64,000 nt of DNA from contig CM053032.1 in the NCBI GenBank assembly GCA_028564925.1, positions 119,305,990 through 119,369,989 on the forward strand, read 5' to 3'. The notes beneath the pieces are model-generated. The model had not been told where the DNA came from. It did no database searches and worked only from the letters and a program-made list of their open reading frames with translations. The position numbers and the translations under genes are program-made. Source of the stretch: Lithobates sylvaticus (taxonomy: Eukaryota; Chordata; Amphibia; Anura; Ranidae). Shown here one piece after another: positions 29,195 to 40,659 of this stretch (the stretch's first letter is position 1; the number at the start of each line of letters is the position of its first letter).

Positions 29195-31310
29195 TATCTT
29201 TCAGGACAGCCACCATAGAGAGACCCTGGCTCCTCCCCTTCTTAGGAAACACCGCCTTCCAACAGATTTAAGCCTCCCCTCCAGCCCCTCAGTTATGGTG
29301 TTTCTTCCAGAGGGGAGACACCGCGTGGGAGCCATGGCTAGTCAGCTGGGAGGCTTTTTCCTTTTTGCCTGGGGGAGACAGGGGTCTCTCTAGGGCCGGT
29401 CAGAGGTCAGGATGGCCGAACGGATCCCTGGTGGCCATGGCGGTTTTCGCCGACGCGCGCTCCAGCCACCCTTGGGGAAGGTGGAGGTCTGGGGAGAGCC
29501 GTTTGATGGCGCCTAGCGTGGCGCAACAGGAGGAGGCTACATTCCCCCTTGTGGGCAGCGCTGGAGCTGTGTGCTGGGCCGGATGACGGGCAACGTAATT
29601 TCCGGCAGGGGCGGGCCCCCTGTTTCCTGCACACGCGTGTTACGGTTCCAGACGCGCTAAATTCAAACGGAATGGCGCATTTCTGGCTGGTGAGATCTTT
29701 TTTTGCACCCTGTACAGACAGCAGTTGGAAGACAGGACTGTGACCACTAGTGCCTGGCATGTCGGAAGCAGAGGCTTCAAGAACTGGCCCAGGAGACAGC
29801 AGCACCAGCCACTCCAAGGTAAGGCGCACCCTGGGGTGGTGTCTCCTTCCTTTTTGTTTTCAGTAGCTCCCCTGGTGTATTCCCTCCCTGGTGGTCGGGT
29901 GGGGGGGGAGGGGAGGTGCATCTGATAGGTGGTGCTTATTACTCCTTTTGTCTGCTCTTTTATATTTCAGAAAGCCACCAGCAAATCACCCCATGGGTCT
30001 AAGAGGTGTCCTTCGTGTAGGGTGTCTATGGGGGAGTCTTGGACTAAAGCACATTGTAGAGAGTGTATAGAGGGGCTGGTGAGGAAGCAGACAGTGGAGC
30101 AGGGTGTGGACCTTGCGGCGTCAGTAAAGGAACTCTCTAGCACCTTTAGGTCATTTAAGGAGTTATTCTCCAGTTTCCAGTTACCTCAGTCCCAGGGTAA
30201 CCTTTCTCCAGCACAGCAGAGTGGTCCACCTATCCCTGAGGTTATGGTCCCAGTGGGGGATAATCCAGAGGGCTCCAGCGATGAAGATAATGTGGATAGT
30301 CCCGTCTCAGGTTCCCAGGGGGAGTCAGATGAGGATACTATGGATGGGGAATCCAAAAGGTCCTCTTGTTATAAACTTTCTCTTGAAGTGGAGGATCTCT
30401 TAGGAGCTATTCTCACCACTTTAGGCATTCAAGAGGAAAGGAAGACCTCGTATCTGCATGATCAAATGTACAGGGGCTTGGGGGAAGAGAAGAAGAGGGT
30501 GTTCCCGATTCACAAGGTCCTAATTGATGCCATCAAGAAAGAATGGCAGGATCCAGAGAGGAAACCTTTTTTCTCAAGAGCCTTGAAAGGAAGGTTTCCA
30601 TTTGCAGAGGAGGAGTCCTGGTATGGAACAAGTCGCCTAGGTTAGATGTTAGATTTTTCGCCCTACTGAACAGCCCAAAAAGAGCCAATGACAGGATCAC
30701 GGTGGGAGGAAGATTGGGGGCTTTCCTCCCACAGTGGGAAAGGATCACCTCCAATCATTTCATGCTGGGAATTATAAGGAGAAGTTATCAGTTGGAGTTC
30801 TCGGATCCCCCTCCCCCCACTCAGGCATCTGGTCACAGAGAAAACCACAAAAGCGCATCTTTTCTTTTCCCTAAACAGGTGGGACGGGGCTTTAGGAGTA
30901 GATGCTTTGGCCCAGAGTTGGGAGTTCTCTAGGTGCTATGCCTTCCCAGTGATGATTCCTGCAGTGTTGAGAAAGTTTCAGGTGGAGAACACGGTTCTCA
31001 TCCTGATCGCTCCGCACTGGCTCAGGAGACCATGGTTCTCCGTCCTGAGGGGCTTGGCTGTAGAACCTCCCTGGATTCTCCCAGTCCAGGAGGATCTCCT
31101 GTTCCAGGGACCAGTTGTCTGTCCTCAGGTAGAATGGTGGAACCTCGCAGCCTGGCTTCTGAGGAAGAGTTGCTAAAGGAAAAAGGGTTCTCTGATAATT
31201 TGGTGGCCACCCTTTTAAATTGCAGAAAGACCCTGCAGAAAGAAGAAGTTCAAACACTGAAAATTTTAATTCACATTGTGATTGCACTGTGTATGGGATC
31301 TTGTTCTCTG
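29195..31310 (+). mobile_element. DIRS-type tyrosine-recombinase retrotransposon fossil
   Basis: The GC-rich leader is followed by a gag region (about 29,970-30,645) with a Cys/His finger (KRCPSCRVSMGESWTKAHC, then CIEGL), an acidic stretch and the FPIHKVLIDAIKKEWQDPER segment. These are typical of DIRS1-like gag in fish and frogs. A short reverse-transcriptase start (VGGRLGAFLPQWERITSNHF) and an RNase H/recombinase-proximal part (VLILIAPHWLRRPWFSVL) follow. Most of pol and the catalytic recombinase region are missing. The copy is broken by large losses and several smaller breaks. DIRS integrates through its recombinase, so no target duplication is expected. Confidence 0.75.
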
Positions 31311-32014
31311 CACTAGAACTTGAATTTTAAAAAAAGACTGTTTATCTGGAGCACAATTTTTGGACGATTTTATATCATTATTAATTTGTTGTTTTTTTTG
31401 TTGCACATTATCAAGCTAATTTGCACAGGCATCTGTATTTGCACGCAGAAATTTTGCACAGGCAATTTTGCACAGCGAATTTTGCACAGTCTTGCTTGGC
31501 TTTATATATTTTGTTACACTCAATACTGCTATTTTTTGCAAGGATTGTTTTATTGTTTGCACATTATATTAATTTTTTGCACGCACAGATCATTTTTATG
31601 TGATTATGCACTTTATTATGGATTTTGCTTAGTTGCACGCATATATTTATTTGTTCATTTATTTTGAGGATTGCAACCATTTATTTGCCTTATATTAGAT
31701 GCTGATTTGTATTATTGGTATAGCATTGATTGACTATCTGTTGCTATACAATTTTATAGTGAAAAAAACAACGTATAGATGCTGCTTGGATCTGTCCTTT
31801 TGGATAATTTCCAAAGGATTGGCATTCATTTTAATAGTTATTAACTAGCAAGCCCCACATTATTACCTATTATTTATATCTTGATTGGTGTGAGAACACT
31901 TTTATGGTGGCTGCGGCAATTTTAGTTTTTACTAGGTAATATTTATCCTTTTTCCCTGAGTGGTTTGCACATTAGTCACCCCCTTTACGCATATTGTGCT
32001 ATATTATAGCAGCC
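31311..32014. repeat. Unassigned AT-rich stretch with recurring TTGCAC
   Basis: About ten TTGCAC hexamers, mostly preceded by T, lie at irregular spacing, clustered at 31,402-31,640. Open frames here (for example 31,320-31,667) are low-complexity, and I find no domain or terminal repeat. Confidence 0.5.
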
Positions 32015-32017
32015 TTA

Positions 32018-32272
32018 TGCCGCATACACACGGTCTGAATTCTCGTCGGAAAAAGCTCTGATGGTTTTCCCGTCGGAATTCCGACAGAATTTTGCTCAAA
32101 CTGTCTTGCCTACACACAGTCACACCAAATTCCGACGGTCAATAACACCGCGGCATACAACACGTTCAACGGCACTATAAAAGGGAAGTTTAATGCTTCT
32201 GAGCATGCGTCAAATTGTTTCCGAGCATGCGTCGGAATTTTGCGTGTTGGAATTGCATACACACATTAGTGC
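32018..32272. mobile_element. Harbinger-type MITE, one end preserved
   Basis: The left end TGCCGCATACACACGGTC follows TTA at 32,015-32,017 and continues with repeated TCCGACGG / CCGTCGGAA motifs. The right terminus (CGTGTGTACGCGGCA) is missing, so the copy is truncated. The AATTCCGAC motifs match the micro-MITE at 9,431. Confidence 0.65.
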
Positions 32273-32279
32273 GATATTC

Positions 32280-32565
32280 AGAGTTTGATATGGCAAAATA
32301 AGCCAGCTAGAATTAAAAATGAATACTTACAATACCCCAATGTCCAAGGGGGCTATCGGCTTCAAATCCCTGGATATTTATCCTGGAGGCTCAACTGCAA
32401 CATCTTGCATACATTTTCTTTTAATATACTTAGCTCTTTACTTCATAATGGTAATCCTTTATTAGCTTTAGACTCCTCTACTCCACCCTTTAATCAATAT
32501 ACCTACCCTACATTTCACCTGATTTATAAAGTTTGGCAGTCCGCTAAAACAATATTGGGAAGGCT
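32280..32565 (+). pseudogene. L1/Tx1 LINE ORF2 fragment, C-terminal region
   Basis: The frame reads LIWQNKPARIKNEYLQYPNV, then QGGYRLQIPGYLSW, matching the FIW..KK.RI....L..P...GG...P region after the LINE reverse transcriptase (compare FIWQNKKPRISRNTLKQNKD in the LINE at 44,092). It may be the far end of the older LINE hit at 19,811, but this is not proven. Confidence 0.7.
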
Positions 32566-32939
32566 GCCCATTGGGAGAGGGCAATGTAATAAAAGTCCAG
32601 TACATTTCAGGTCAAGAAGACTGTTTCAATGCTTTTGTGCATGCACATATGCTCATAATTCTGAGCAAAGGCTTACTGCAGGCTGTGTTCTAACACACAC
32701 ACAAATATATTAGTGTGCACGCTAAGCAGAGCTGTGCACGCACAGTGATCCCCGATCATCTGCATCCTGAAACCAACAGATGGCGCTGCCTATGACACTT
32801 TTGTGCCACTCTGTGTCTTCACACCTCCTATCACCACTAGCAGGGGTTTTGGACAAGAGGTGCAAGAGAAGACCCCTCTCCAGCTTGATCTTCACCAGGT
32901 ACTTGACAGCTTTTAAATTCCCCAGACCTGCAGTCAATT

Positions 32940-33092
32940 CCCATTTGACATGAAGGGATGTCCATACTTTGCAAAGTGGGGGCACGTCTGTTGCAGACAG
33001 AAAGCATCTTGGATGCCTAGGTAAGACTGGGATACCATTAAAGTTCATGTGCGTGCAAAGGCAGGTGTCCCAATACTTTTGGTAATATAGTG
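32940..33092 (-). mobile_element. Tc1/mariner-type transposon end fragment
   Basis: On the minus strand from 33,092 the terminus reads CACTATATTACCAAAAGTAT, then TGGGACACCTGCC, with TA outside. This is the classic Tc1-like frog and fish terminal repeat. The other end and the transposase are absent. The stretch 32,566-32,939 is unassigned. Confidence 0.65.
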
Positions 33093-33409
33093 TATTGCGG
33101 TGACCAGCGTTTTTCCACACTGGAAGAATGCCAGTTACTGCTAATTGTTTTCTATGTGCCATGTTCACACAGAGCTACAGTATGGTGCAGTGAGCTGCAT
33201 ACATGTTGCATTTTATTGCAGTGAACAAGTCACTGGACAGAAGCGAAACGCACCACATTGCTGTACGGTGACATGAATGATTTCAAATAAAGCTTGTACA
33301 AAAAAGGGAGCTGTGTGATGCGGTGTGAGCAGTGTGAACTAGTTCAACCAATAGAAAAAATAGCAAATCTCCATACACAATCCTTTACCCTCAGTTGACC
33401 CAGTTCTTA
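33093..33409. other. Unassigned spacer
   Basis: This is moderately AT-rich sequence without a recognisable gene or repeat terminus. An AATAAAG at about 33,288 has no associated gene. Confidence 0.4.
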
Positions 33410-33561
33410 GGCTGGATTCACACCTGTGCATTTTTGGTGCTTCTTGCATTTTGAAGATTTGCACTAAAGTCCATTTAACATGGTTTCCTATGGAACACGT
33501 TCTGTAGTGCAAATCTGCAAAATGCAAAAAGCACTTAAAATGCATAGGTGTGAATCCAGCC
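33410..33561. mobile_element. Palindromic MITE, 152 bp
   Basis: The ends GGCTGGATTCACACCTGTGC and GCATAGGTGTGAATCCAGCC are inverted repeats. Inner arms (GCATTTTGAAGATTTGCACT / AGTGCAAATCTGCAAAATGC) continue the palindrome around TCCATTTAACATGG. Flanking TTA occurs on both sides. The superfamily is not certain. Confidence 0.75.
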
Positions 33562-33626
33562 TTACACACTATGCTTTCAGTTGTTTTGCATATGCTGAAT
33601 GAATGAATCATTCACTGCATACCTTA

Positions 33627-33857
33627 GGCCTGGTTCAAACCTATGCATTTTTTAGTGCTTTTTCCGTTTTCCAGAAACACACTACAGTCCATTTAACATG
33701 GTTTCTTATGGATGTAGTTCACATCTGTGCATTTTATGGAAAGGGCCAGGGACTTTTTTCTGGTTTTTGGTTCTATAGACTTCAAAAATGTGTATTGAAA
33801 AATGCAAAATGCACCTGGAATATGCAAACTGCAACCTGCATAGGTGTGAACCAGGCC
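33627..33857. mobile_element. Palindromic MITE, 231 bp, same family as the one at 33,410
   Basis: The ends GGCCTGGTTCAAACCTATGC and GCATAGGTGTGAACCAGGCC are inverted repeats, and the core TCCATTTAACATGGTTTC is shared with the neighbouring copy. A second internal GTTCACATCTGTGCATTTTA suggests it arose by partial duplication or by one copy inserting into another. Confidence 0.75.
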
Positions 33858-34740
33858 CTAAACATCAATAGTGTATAATCCATGGTGCAGGAACTGCTAG
33901 TTATTAGGGATGAGCCGAACCCCCCCCCCCCGGTTCGCACCAGAACCCTCGAACGGACCGAAAATTCGTACAAACTTTAGAACCCCATTAAAGTCTATGG
34001 CACTCGAACGTTCAAAATCAAAAGTGCTCATTTTAAAGGCTAATATGCAAGTTATTTTTTTTTTTAAAACTGACGTTTTTTTCGGGAGCACTGATTTTAA
34101 TGATGCTTAAATTTAAAAAAAAGTGAAATATTCCTTTAAATATCGTGCCTGGGGGGTGTCTATAGTATGCCTGTGAAGTGGCACGTATTTCCCGTGTTTA
34201 GAACAGTCTCTGCACAAAATGACATTTAACGGAAAAAAAGTAATTTAAAACTGCTTGCGGTTTTAATGTAATGTCTGTTTCCGGCAATATGGATGAAAAT
34301 CATTGAGAAAAATGGCATGGGTAGCCCCGTCTGCCCATTACCAGCCCCTTTGGGTCTTGTACAGATATTCAGGGGAACTCTGTACTCAAATTAAAAAAAG
34401 GAAAGGCATGGGGCCCCCAGGTCCTATATACTCAGAACAGCAGTATACAGGCGGTGCAAACAAGACCGGGACTGTGTATGTTTGTTGTGTTAAGTAGAAT
34501 CTATTTTTAATTTTGAACTGGTACATTTTTAAAGTGTAGCTCCAGTCAAAAAATCTATTTTTAAGCTTTTTGGAAAACATATGGAAGGGTTATCACTTAT
34601 CACCCCTGTATATTTTTTTTGGCCGTCCGTCTTTTTTCATCAGACTTCCTGTTGTCTCCTTCCATTTGCAAGTAGGAGACGTTTGTAAGTTGGATGTTTG
34701 AAAGTAGGGGCCTGCCCTATATGCTCTGCAGAAATTTGGC

Positions 34741-35150
34741 CCTAAGGTGTTGGTGTTGCCACAAGTTAACACTGTAAGCCCTCAAAGTGACTCTTGGTGG
34801 GTGCTGGAGCACCCTGCTGTGAACTATTATATCAAGAATTGTAATTACATGCCATTGTTGAACAGTGGGCCTTTGGTGGTGGTGCCACAACACTGTAAGT
34901 CCTCAGTTACTCTCGGTGGGCGCTGGAACGGGCCCTGCTGTGAAATATTATATCAAGAATTGTAATTACATGCACCTGTTAAACAGGGGCAGAAAAATTG
35001 GGCCTTAGGCACTGGTGCTGGTGCCACGACACTGCAACCTCTCCCAGATACTCTAGTTGGAGTGCAGGAATGAGTCCTGCTGCAAAGCATTGCATCAAAA
35101 ATTGTAATTACAACAGGGGCTGAAAATTTGGGCCTTAGCCAATGGTGGCG
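34741..35150 (+). repeat. Degenerate tandem repeats of about 110-130 bp, hAT left part
   Basis: Three diverged units each run from GGCCTTAGG or GGCCCTAAGG through GGTGTTGCCACAA or GGTGGTGCCACAACACTG, then CTCTTGGTGGGTGCTGGA, to ATCAAGAATTGTAATTACAT. They are noncoding. Confidence 0.75.
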
Positions 35151-35270
35151 GCGCCCAGAACCAAAAATGTTCTTCCAAGCTATCATCAGGATCATTGAGG
35201 AGGAAGAGGATAGTCAGTCAACATAAAAGGACAAGCACTCAGCATCAAATCTTTATTGGTTTTTCTTTAA

Positions 35271-36227
35271 CCAGTAGCTGACCGCCCACTGCCAAATGAC
35301 GGCGGAGCGGTGCAGCTACTGTGGCAGGCTTTTTGGCCACTAGGGGGCGCACGCGTGCCGCGGGAGGCGCGCGCGTGCCCGCCGCGTAGCTGGGGACCTG
35401 ATGCGTGTGCCCGGCGGCCGCGATTGCCCGGTAAGTGAGCAGGACGTGGATCGGTGTGTGTAAACACACCGATCCACATCCTGTCAGAGGAGAGGAGACC
35501 GATGGTGTGTCCCTTGTACATAGGGACACCGATCGGTCCCCTCCCCCAGTCAGTCCCCTCCCCCCACAGTTAGAATCACTCATATAGGGAACACATTAAC
35601 CCCCTGCAGCGCCCCCTGGTGTTAACCCCTTCCCTGCCAGTCAAATTTATACAGTAATCAATGCATTTTTATAGCACGGATCGCTGTATAAATGTGAATG
35701 GTCCCAAAAATGTGTCAAAAGTGTCCGATATGTCCGCTGCAATGTCGCAGTCATGATAAAAATCACAGATCGCCGCCATTACTAGTAAAAAAAAAAAAAT
35801 AATAAAAATGCTATAAATCTATCCCCTATTTTGTAGACGCTATAACTTTTGCGCAAACCAATCAATATACGCTTATTGCGATTTTTTTTTTTACCAAAAA
35901 TATGTAGAAGAATACATATCGGCCTAAACTGAGGAAAAAATTAGTTTAAAAAAAAAAATAATTGGATATTAATTATAATAAAAAGTAAAAAATATTATGT
36001 TTTTTCAAACTTGTCCCTCTTCTTTTGTTTATAGCGCAAGAAATAAAAACCGCAGAGGTGATCAAATACCACCAAAATAAAGCTCTATCTGTGGGGAAAA
36101 AATTATAAAAATTTTATTTGGGTACAGCATTGCATGACCGCGCAATTGTCATTCAAAATGCGACAGCGCTGAAAGCTGAAAAATGGCTTGGTCAGGAAGG
36201 GGGTGTTTGTGCCTGGTAGGCAAGTAG
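35271..36227 (+). mobile_element. Nonautonomous piggyBac element, 957 bp
   Basis: TTAA lies at 35,267-35,270 and 36,228-36,231. The left terminus CCAGTAGCTGACCGCC resembles CCACTTGCCGACCGCC of the autonomous copy, and the right end reads GGCAAGTAG. The 3' domain from TTTTGTAGACGCTATAACTT at about 35,830 matches 12,710-13,103. It encodes no transposase. It is inserted in the hAT element. Confidence 0.88.
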
Positions 36228-36262
36228 TTAAACATTTCCATATAAAATCCACATTATATAAT

Positions 36263-36646
36263 TTGTACTCGGAGTCAATCTGTGGATAGTATAGGAAGGG
36301 AACAAAGGGCAAATGAGAACATTGACCTGAGGTATGCCAGGGGTCACGTGGTCGGTATGCCTAAAAGGGGGCATACCCAAGTATGAAAATTAAATGAAAT
36401 AAAAGAGAAAGAAAAGGGAATGGGTGGGTGGGATACGAGAGCCTCCGACCATGAGAGGAGGAGGCAAAGGAGGGCAGGCTTTATGCAGCCTGACTCCTCC
36501 TACAAACACAGGCTGACCTGCGGTCAGCCTTACCTTTGTACTCGGAGTCAATCTGTGGATAGTATAGGAAGGGAACAAAGGGCAAATGAGAACATTGACC
36601 TGAGGTATGCCAGGGGTCACGTGGTCGGTATGCCTAAAAGGGGGCA
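36263..36646 (+). repeat. Perfect 111-bp direct repeat flanking 162 bp
   Basis: The block starting TTGTACTCGGAGTCAATCTG and ending AAAAGGGGGCA is at 36,263-36,373 and, with no mismatch that I can see, at 36,536-36,646. The 162 bp between holds GAGAAAGAAAAGG and a GACTCCTCCT-rich part. The identity implies a recent duplication. Confidence 0.92.
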
Positions 36647-38140
36647 AAAATTACCACAGTAAGATGAAAGCTTGTGAACAGAATTGCCGTACAACCTGTC
36701 GAATTGACAAACGCCTAAAACACCTCCAAAGTGGCTCAGGGACGTACCCAGAGAAAACAAGACGACCTCCACCTACCTAAATCCCAGATAATGCCGGGAC
36801 CCCCTGGCGCAAAGTCACGGAAGCCTATCCTGAATGAAATAGCCAAAGTATGCTTTAAGGGTCCAGAACCTGATTATCCAAAAGGGGACGGCGATGAAGC
36901 ATGCATAGAGCTGCAGAGAGGGGAGCACAAGGCAAAGGCAACCGGGGACCCCCCTGGGATTGTCAGATGTGGTACTGACGGGCTGGTTACAAAACCAACA
37001 CCGGGCCCACACCTTGTCAGGCTCTAAGAACCTGATGACAGGGCCACCTCCCGAATGCGTCGTCGTGCGAGCAATGCCGATGTAACAGAAAAGACTGAGG
37101 TGCCAACCAGTTGATTAGCCAAAGTATGCAAGACCCTGGGCCAGAAACGCAACTCCCCTGGCCTTGGAACCATAAAGGGACAGATAAAGCACTGCTTTGA
37201 GCATCAAGCAGGTTCACGACGAAAAGGAGACCTGGAGAGCATGTCGGATATGTCATGAAGAATTTAACCCACGATGGGAAGTCTGCTGAGCACAGCAGGA
37301 GGGCAACTCCTCTGGATCCCTGAGGATGGCTTAAATAGAGTGCGCAGAAAATGAAGAAAGGCCTATCAGGGTATTCCAACAACATGAAATGCAGAACCTC
37401 CCCCAAATGCGCCCTGATAGTGCTGTGAGGCCGATGCGAGTTGGAAGAGGCAAAAAAAAACAAAACAGAAAAGCAAAATGGGAACTGGATGTCAACCGTC
37501 AGGACTAAGAAACCTTAACCAGAAAGCCTGGAGACCATCTCAAGCCATGTCACGAGCCTACCTGGAATCTAAAACAAAGATTTATCGATCAAGGCTGTTG
37601 CGTCCGCCCAATGGAAACCTAATCCATCACCAATGCTGGAAACTGAAGAGAAGGCGTGACGCCGGCATCTGTGTCTGAGACCTGTACCTACTGATACCGG
37701 CCTAGGCACACTTAGGGATCCGGAATCCACTAAGCCCCTGAGCCAGTAGAAGCTGCTGGAGCTGCAATAGGCTGACTTACCAATAGTTCCATATTATTGC
37801 GCCACTCCTGGCCGGACAGAGCTAGTAAATTGAAGGTAGCGTGAAAATGAGACAGAACTGGGTCAGGAACATAAATTGCGAGAGAACCTTGAGCAGACTG
37901 AGAACCTGCGACAGGAATGTAAACTGCGTGAAAGAACGTGACTGGACAAGAACATGAGTAGCGCGATCTGACGAAAACGTGAGCAGCACACGGACCGAGG
38001 CTGCACGAAAAAAACGCAACCTGCATAAGAAACGCCGGTCGCACGAGAACGTGAACTGATGAACAACGAGAGAAACCTGGGAAAACAAGAGAAACATGAA
38101 ACGTGAGTCGGCATAGAAACAAACAATTGCATGAGAACCT
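36647..38140. other. Unassigned block in the hAT element, ending in degenerate GAACGTGA repeats
   Basis: No coding domain was recognised in either strand. The part at 37,840-38,110 has about ten degenerate units of roughly 24 bp rich in GAGAAC, GAACGTGA and CATAAA motifs. This block interrupts or replaces the hAT transposase 3' region. It could be an uncharacterised inserted element, but I see no terminal repeats. Confidence 0.45.
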
Positions 38141-39735
38141 CTGCCCCAGTGTGGCTCCTGTCCCCCAAGCACACCTGCGCAAGCACGGCATGGCATCTTT
38201 TTGCCTGCGTACTTGCATAGCCCCTTGAACGCCTACGGAGCACCGCTAGTTCCGAGGACAAAGCACAGGAGGCGGACATGAAGGAAGAAGGGGAGGGGGT
38301 GGAGGAGAGAGGTGTGTCACAACCAGTAGTAGCATTTTGGAGGCATGGTGGTGGAACAACCTCCAACACTACTGCACCTTGTCCTGCATCCTTCCCAGCT
38401 GCCAGAAGAGTCATCCAATGCGCCGTGAAAGATAGGTAACGACCCTGTCCATGCCTGCTGGACCATGAGTCAGCAGTAATATGCACCTTACCGCTGACCG
38501 CCCTGTCCATCGAAGGAATGGACATTGCCTTCCACATGCCGGTAAAGAGCTAGAATCGCCTTCTGTGAGAAACCCGTGGGAACCTGCCACTGAGGAACCG
38601 CACATTGCACAAACTCACGGAAGATGGCCGAGTCTACCAACTGAAAAGGCAGCAGTTGAAGTGCTAGCAATTTAGCCAAGCTAGCATTCAACTGCTGGGC
38701 ATGTGGATGGCTGGCAGTGAACTTTTTTTGATGGTCCAGCAGCTGGGGCAGGGAAATTTGCCTGGTACAATCGGACGTCAGTGTACTGCTAGCAGAGTGC
38801 CCGAAAGTACTTGGCTGTGACACACCTAATTCTACACCTTCATTCCTCTCAGTGCAGCTTTCAGAGAGGACTGAAGGTATAGTGGGGTTGGAGATCCCAG
38901 CTGATGAGGAGCAAGGAGAGTTCTTGTTCTTTGTTCTTTGGTGTGGGTCTTTAAGGTACGCTTGCCAACGAGCTGCATGGCAGGTCAAAATATGTCTGGT
39001 CAAGCATGTGGTGCCCAAGCGGCTGATGTTTTGGGCACGCGAGATACGCTTGCGACATATGTTGCAAATAGCAGCGGTGCGATCTGATGCACTCGTCTTT
39101 TGGAATAACACGCAGAGGCAGCGCCCTGCACAGATGGTGTTATTCAGTCGGTGTACTGCCCTTAAGCTGGCCCCCGGAGGGCTTCCTGCCTCGTTGATGT
39201 GCCGCCTCCTCCTCTCTCCTATCAGGCACCCACGTGGAGTCAGTGACCTCATCATCACTGGAGCAAACCTGGCAGTATGCTACAGCTGGTGGAACATGAC
39301 TGCCAGATTGCTGTCCTTCTTGAGCATCCCCTCTCTCTGGGCTCATGCTACTGCCTTCTGCCTTCCTCTAGCTGGGTATCATCATCAGAGCCTTTAAAAT
39401 GCTGGGCATTCTCCTGGAGCATGTACCCAACACTGTGGTCAAACAGTTCAGGGGACTCCTCAGGAGGACGCGTTGGCAGCTGCTTTGCCAGTACCCTGAG
39501 CCTGGGTGAGAGAGGATGAGGAGGACTTGGTCATCCACTCTACCAAGTCTTCGGCATGTTGCAGCTCAACACGTCCAGCTGCTGAAAATAAGGACAAGCG
39601 TGTCCCATGGCCACGTGCTGATGACTATGCACTGCGTCCACGACCAGCACTGTTGCCTCTAGACACAGAGCCTGCTTGCCCTCTTTTATTGCCTCGTGAC
39701 TGTCTGCCTCTCCTTGTTGGCCTTCCAGACATACT
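38140..39735 (-). pseudogene. hAT transposase gene remnant: Arg/Gly-rich start, BED finger, first catalytic Asp
   Basis: From ATG at 39,735 it reads MSGRPTRRGRQSRGNKRGQA, a basic N-terminus also found in the fragment at 62,630. Further on, a BED-type zinc finger has CNICRKRISRAQNISRLGTT followed by CLTRHILTCH (C-x2-C...H-x4-H pattern). Then come LPFQLVDSAIFREFVQCAVP and the catalytic entry KVHITADSWSSRHGQGRYLS with its Asp, and FTAHWMTLLAAGKD. At least three frame changes separate these parts (one after the N-terminus, one before the finger, one near 38,520). The rest of the hAT fold and its dimerisation region are absent. BED fingers bind the element ends in hAT transposases. Confidence 0.8.
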
Positions 39736-39760
39736 AATGGCCTGCAGGGAGATGAGAACA

Positions 39761-40580
39761 CCAGCAATAGGGGGTAGCTTCAGGTGTATACTGTGCAGGG
39801 GGCACAATACATCCACTGTAACTGCTGCAGCTGCCTGTGGTATAGCAACAGAACAACTCCAGCAATTGGGGTAGCTTCAAGTGTATACTGTGCAGGGGGC
39901 ACAATACACCCACTGTAACTGCTGCAGCTGCCTGTGGTATAGCAACAGAACAACTCCAGCAATTGGGGGTAGCTTCAGGTGTATACTGTGCAGGGAGTAC
40001 AATACACCCACTGTAACTGCCTGTGGTATACCAACAGAACAACTCCAGCAATTGGGGGTAGCTTCAGGTGTATACTGTGCAGGGGCACAGTACACCCACT
40101 GTAACTGCTGCAGCTGCCTGTGGTATAGCAACAGAACAACTCCAGCAATTGGGGGTAGATTCAGGTGTATACTGTGCAGGGGGCACACTACACCCACTGT
40201 AACTGCTGCAGCTGCCTGTGGTATAGCAAAAGAACAACTCCAGCAATTGGGGGTAGCTTCAGGTGTATACTGTGCAGGGGGCACAATACACCCACTGTAA
40301 CTGCTGCAGCTGCCTGTGGTATAGCAACAGAACAAATCCAGCAATTAGGGGTAGCTTCAGGTGTATACTATGCAGGGGGCACAATACACACACTGTAACT
40401 GCCTGTGGTATAGCAACAGAACAACTCCAGCAATTGGGGTAGCTTATGGTGTATACTGTGCAGGGGGCACAATACACCCACTGTAACTGCCTGTGATATA
40501 GCAACAGAACAACTACAGCAATTGGGGGTAGCTTCAGGTATATACTGTGCAGGAGGCACAATACACCTGCTGTAACTGCG
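39761..40580 (-). repeat. Minisatellite of about 97 (or 85) bp near the hAT right end
   Basis: About nine tandem copies contain GGTAGCTTCAGGTGTATACT, GTGCAGGGGGCACAATACAC, CCACTGTAACTGC, then an optional TGCAGCTGC, and TGTGGTATAGCAACAGAACA. It lies in the 5' leader region of the minus-strand transposase gene. Long open frames in it are products of the repeat. Confidence 0.95.
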
Positions 40581-40659
40581 CTAGGTTCAATCACAAGAAA
40601 TGAAGACACTGTCCCTGCCTATCCTCCTCTCTATGAACACTGCAACACACTACACAAGG

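Noticed and set aside
28708-29271. 187-codon frame on plus
   Set aside because: It runs antisense through the LINE leader and into the target LINE, and it has no domain.
31320-31667. 115-codon hydrophobic frame resembling a membrane protein
   Set aside because: AT-rich low-complexity translation (Phe/Ile/Leu/Cys) with recurring TTGCAC; no start context and no similarity.
35245-35583. 112-codon frame on minus
   Set aside because: Lies in the 5' half of a nonautonomous piggyBac; GC-rich and without domain similarity.
37730-38218. 162-codon frame on minus, rich in Cys/Phe/Val
   Set aside because: Mostly a product of the degenerate 24-bp repeats; only its first residues may continue the hAT remnant.
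39877-40344. 155-codon frame on minus and 139-codon frame on plus
   Set aside because: Both are products of the 97-bp minisatellite, whose unit is open in several frames.
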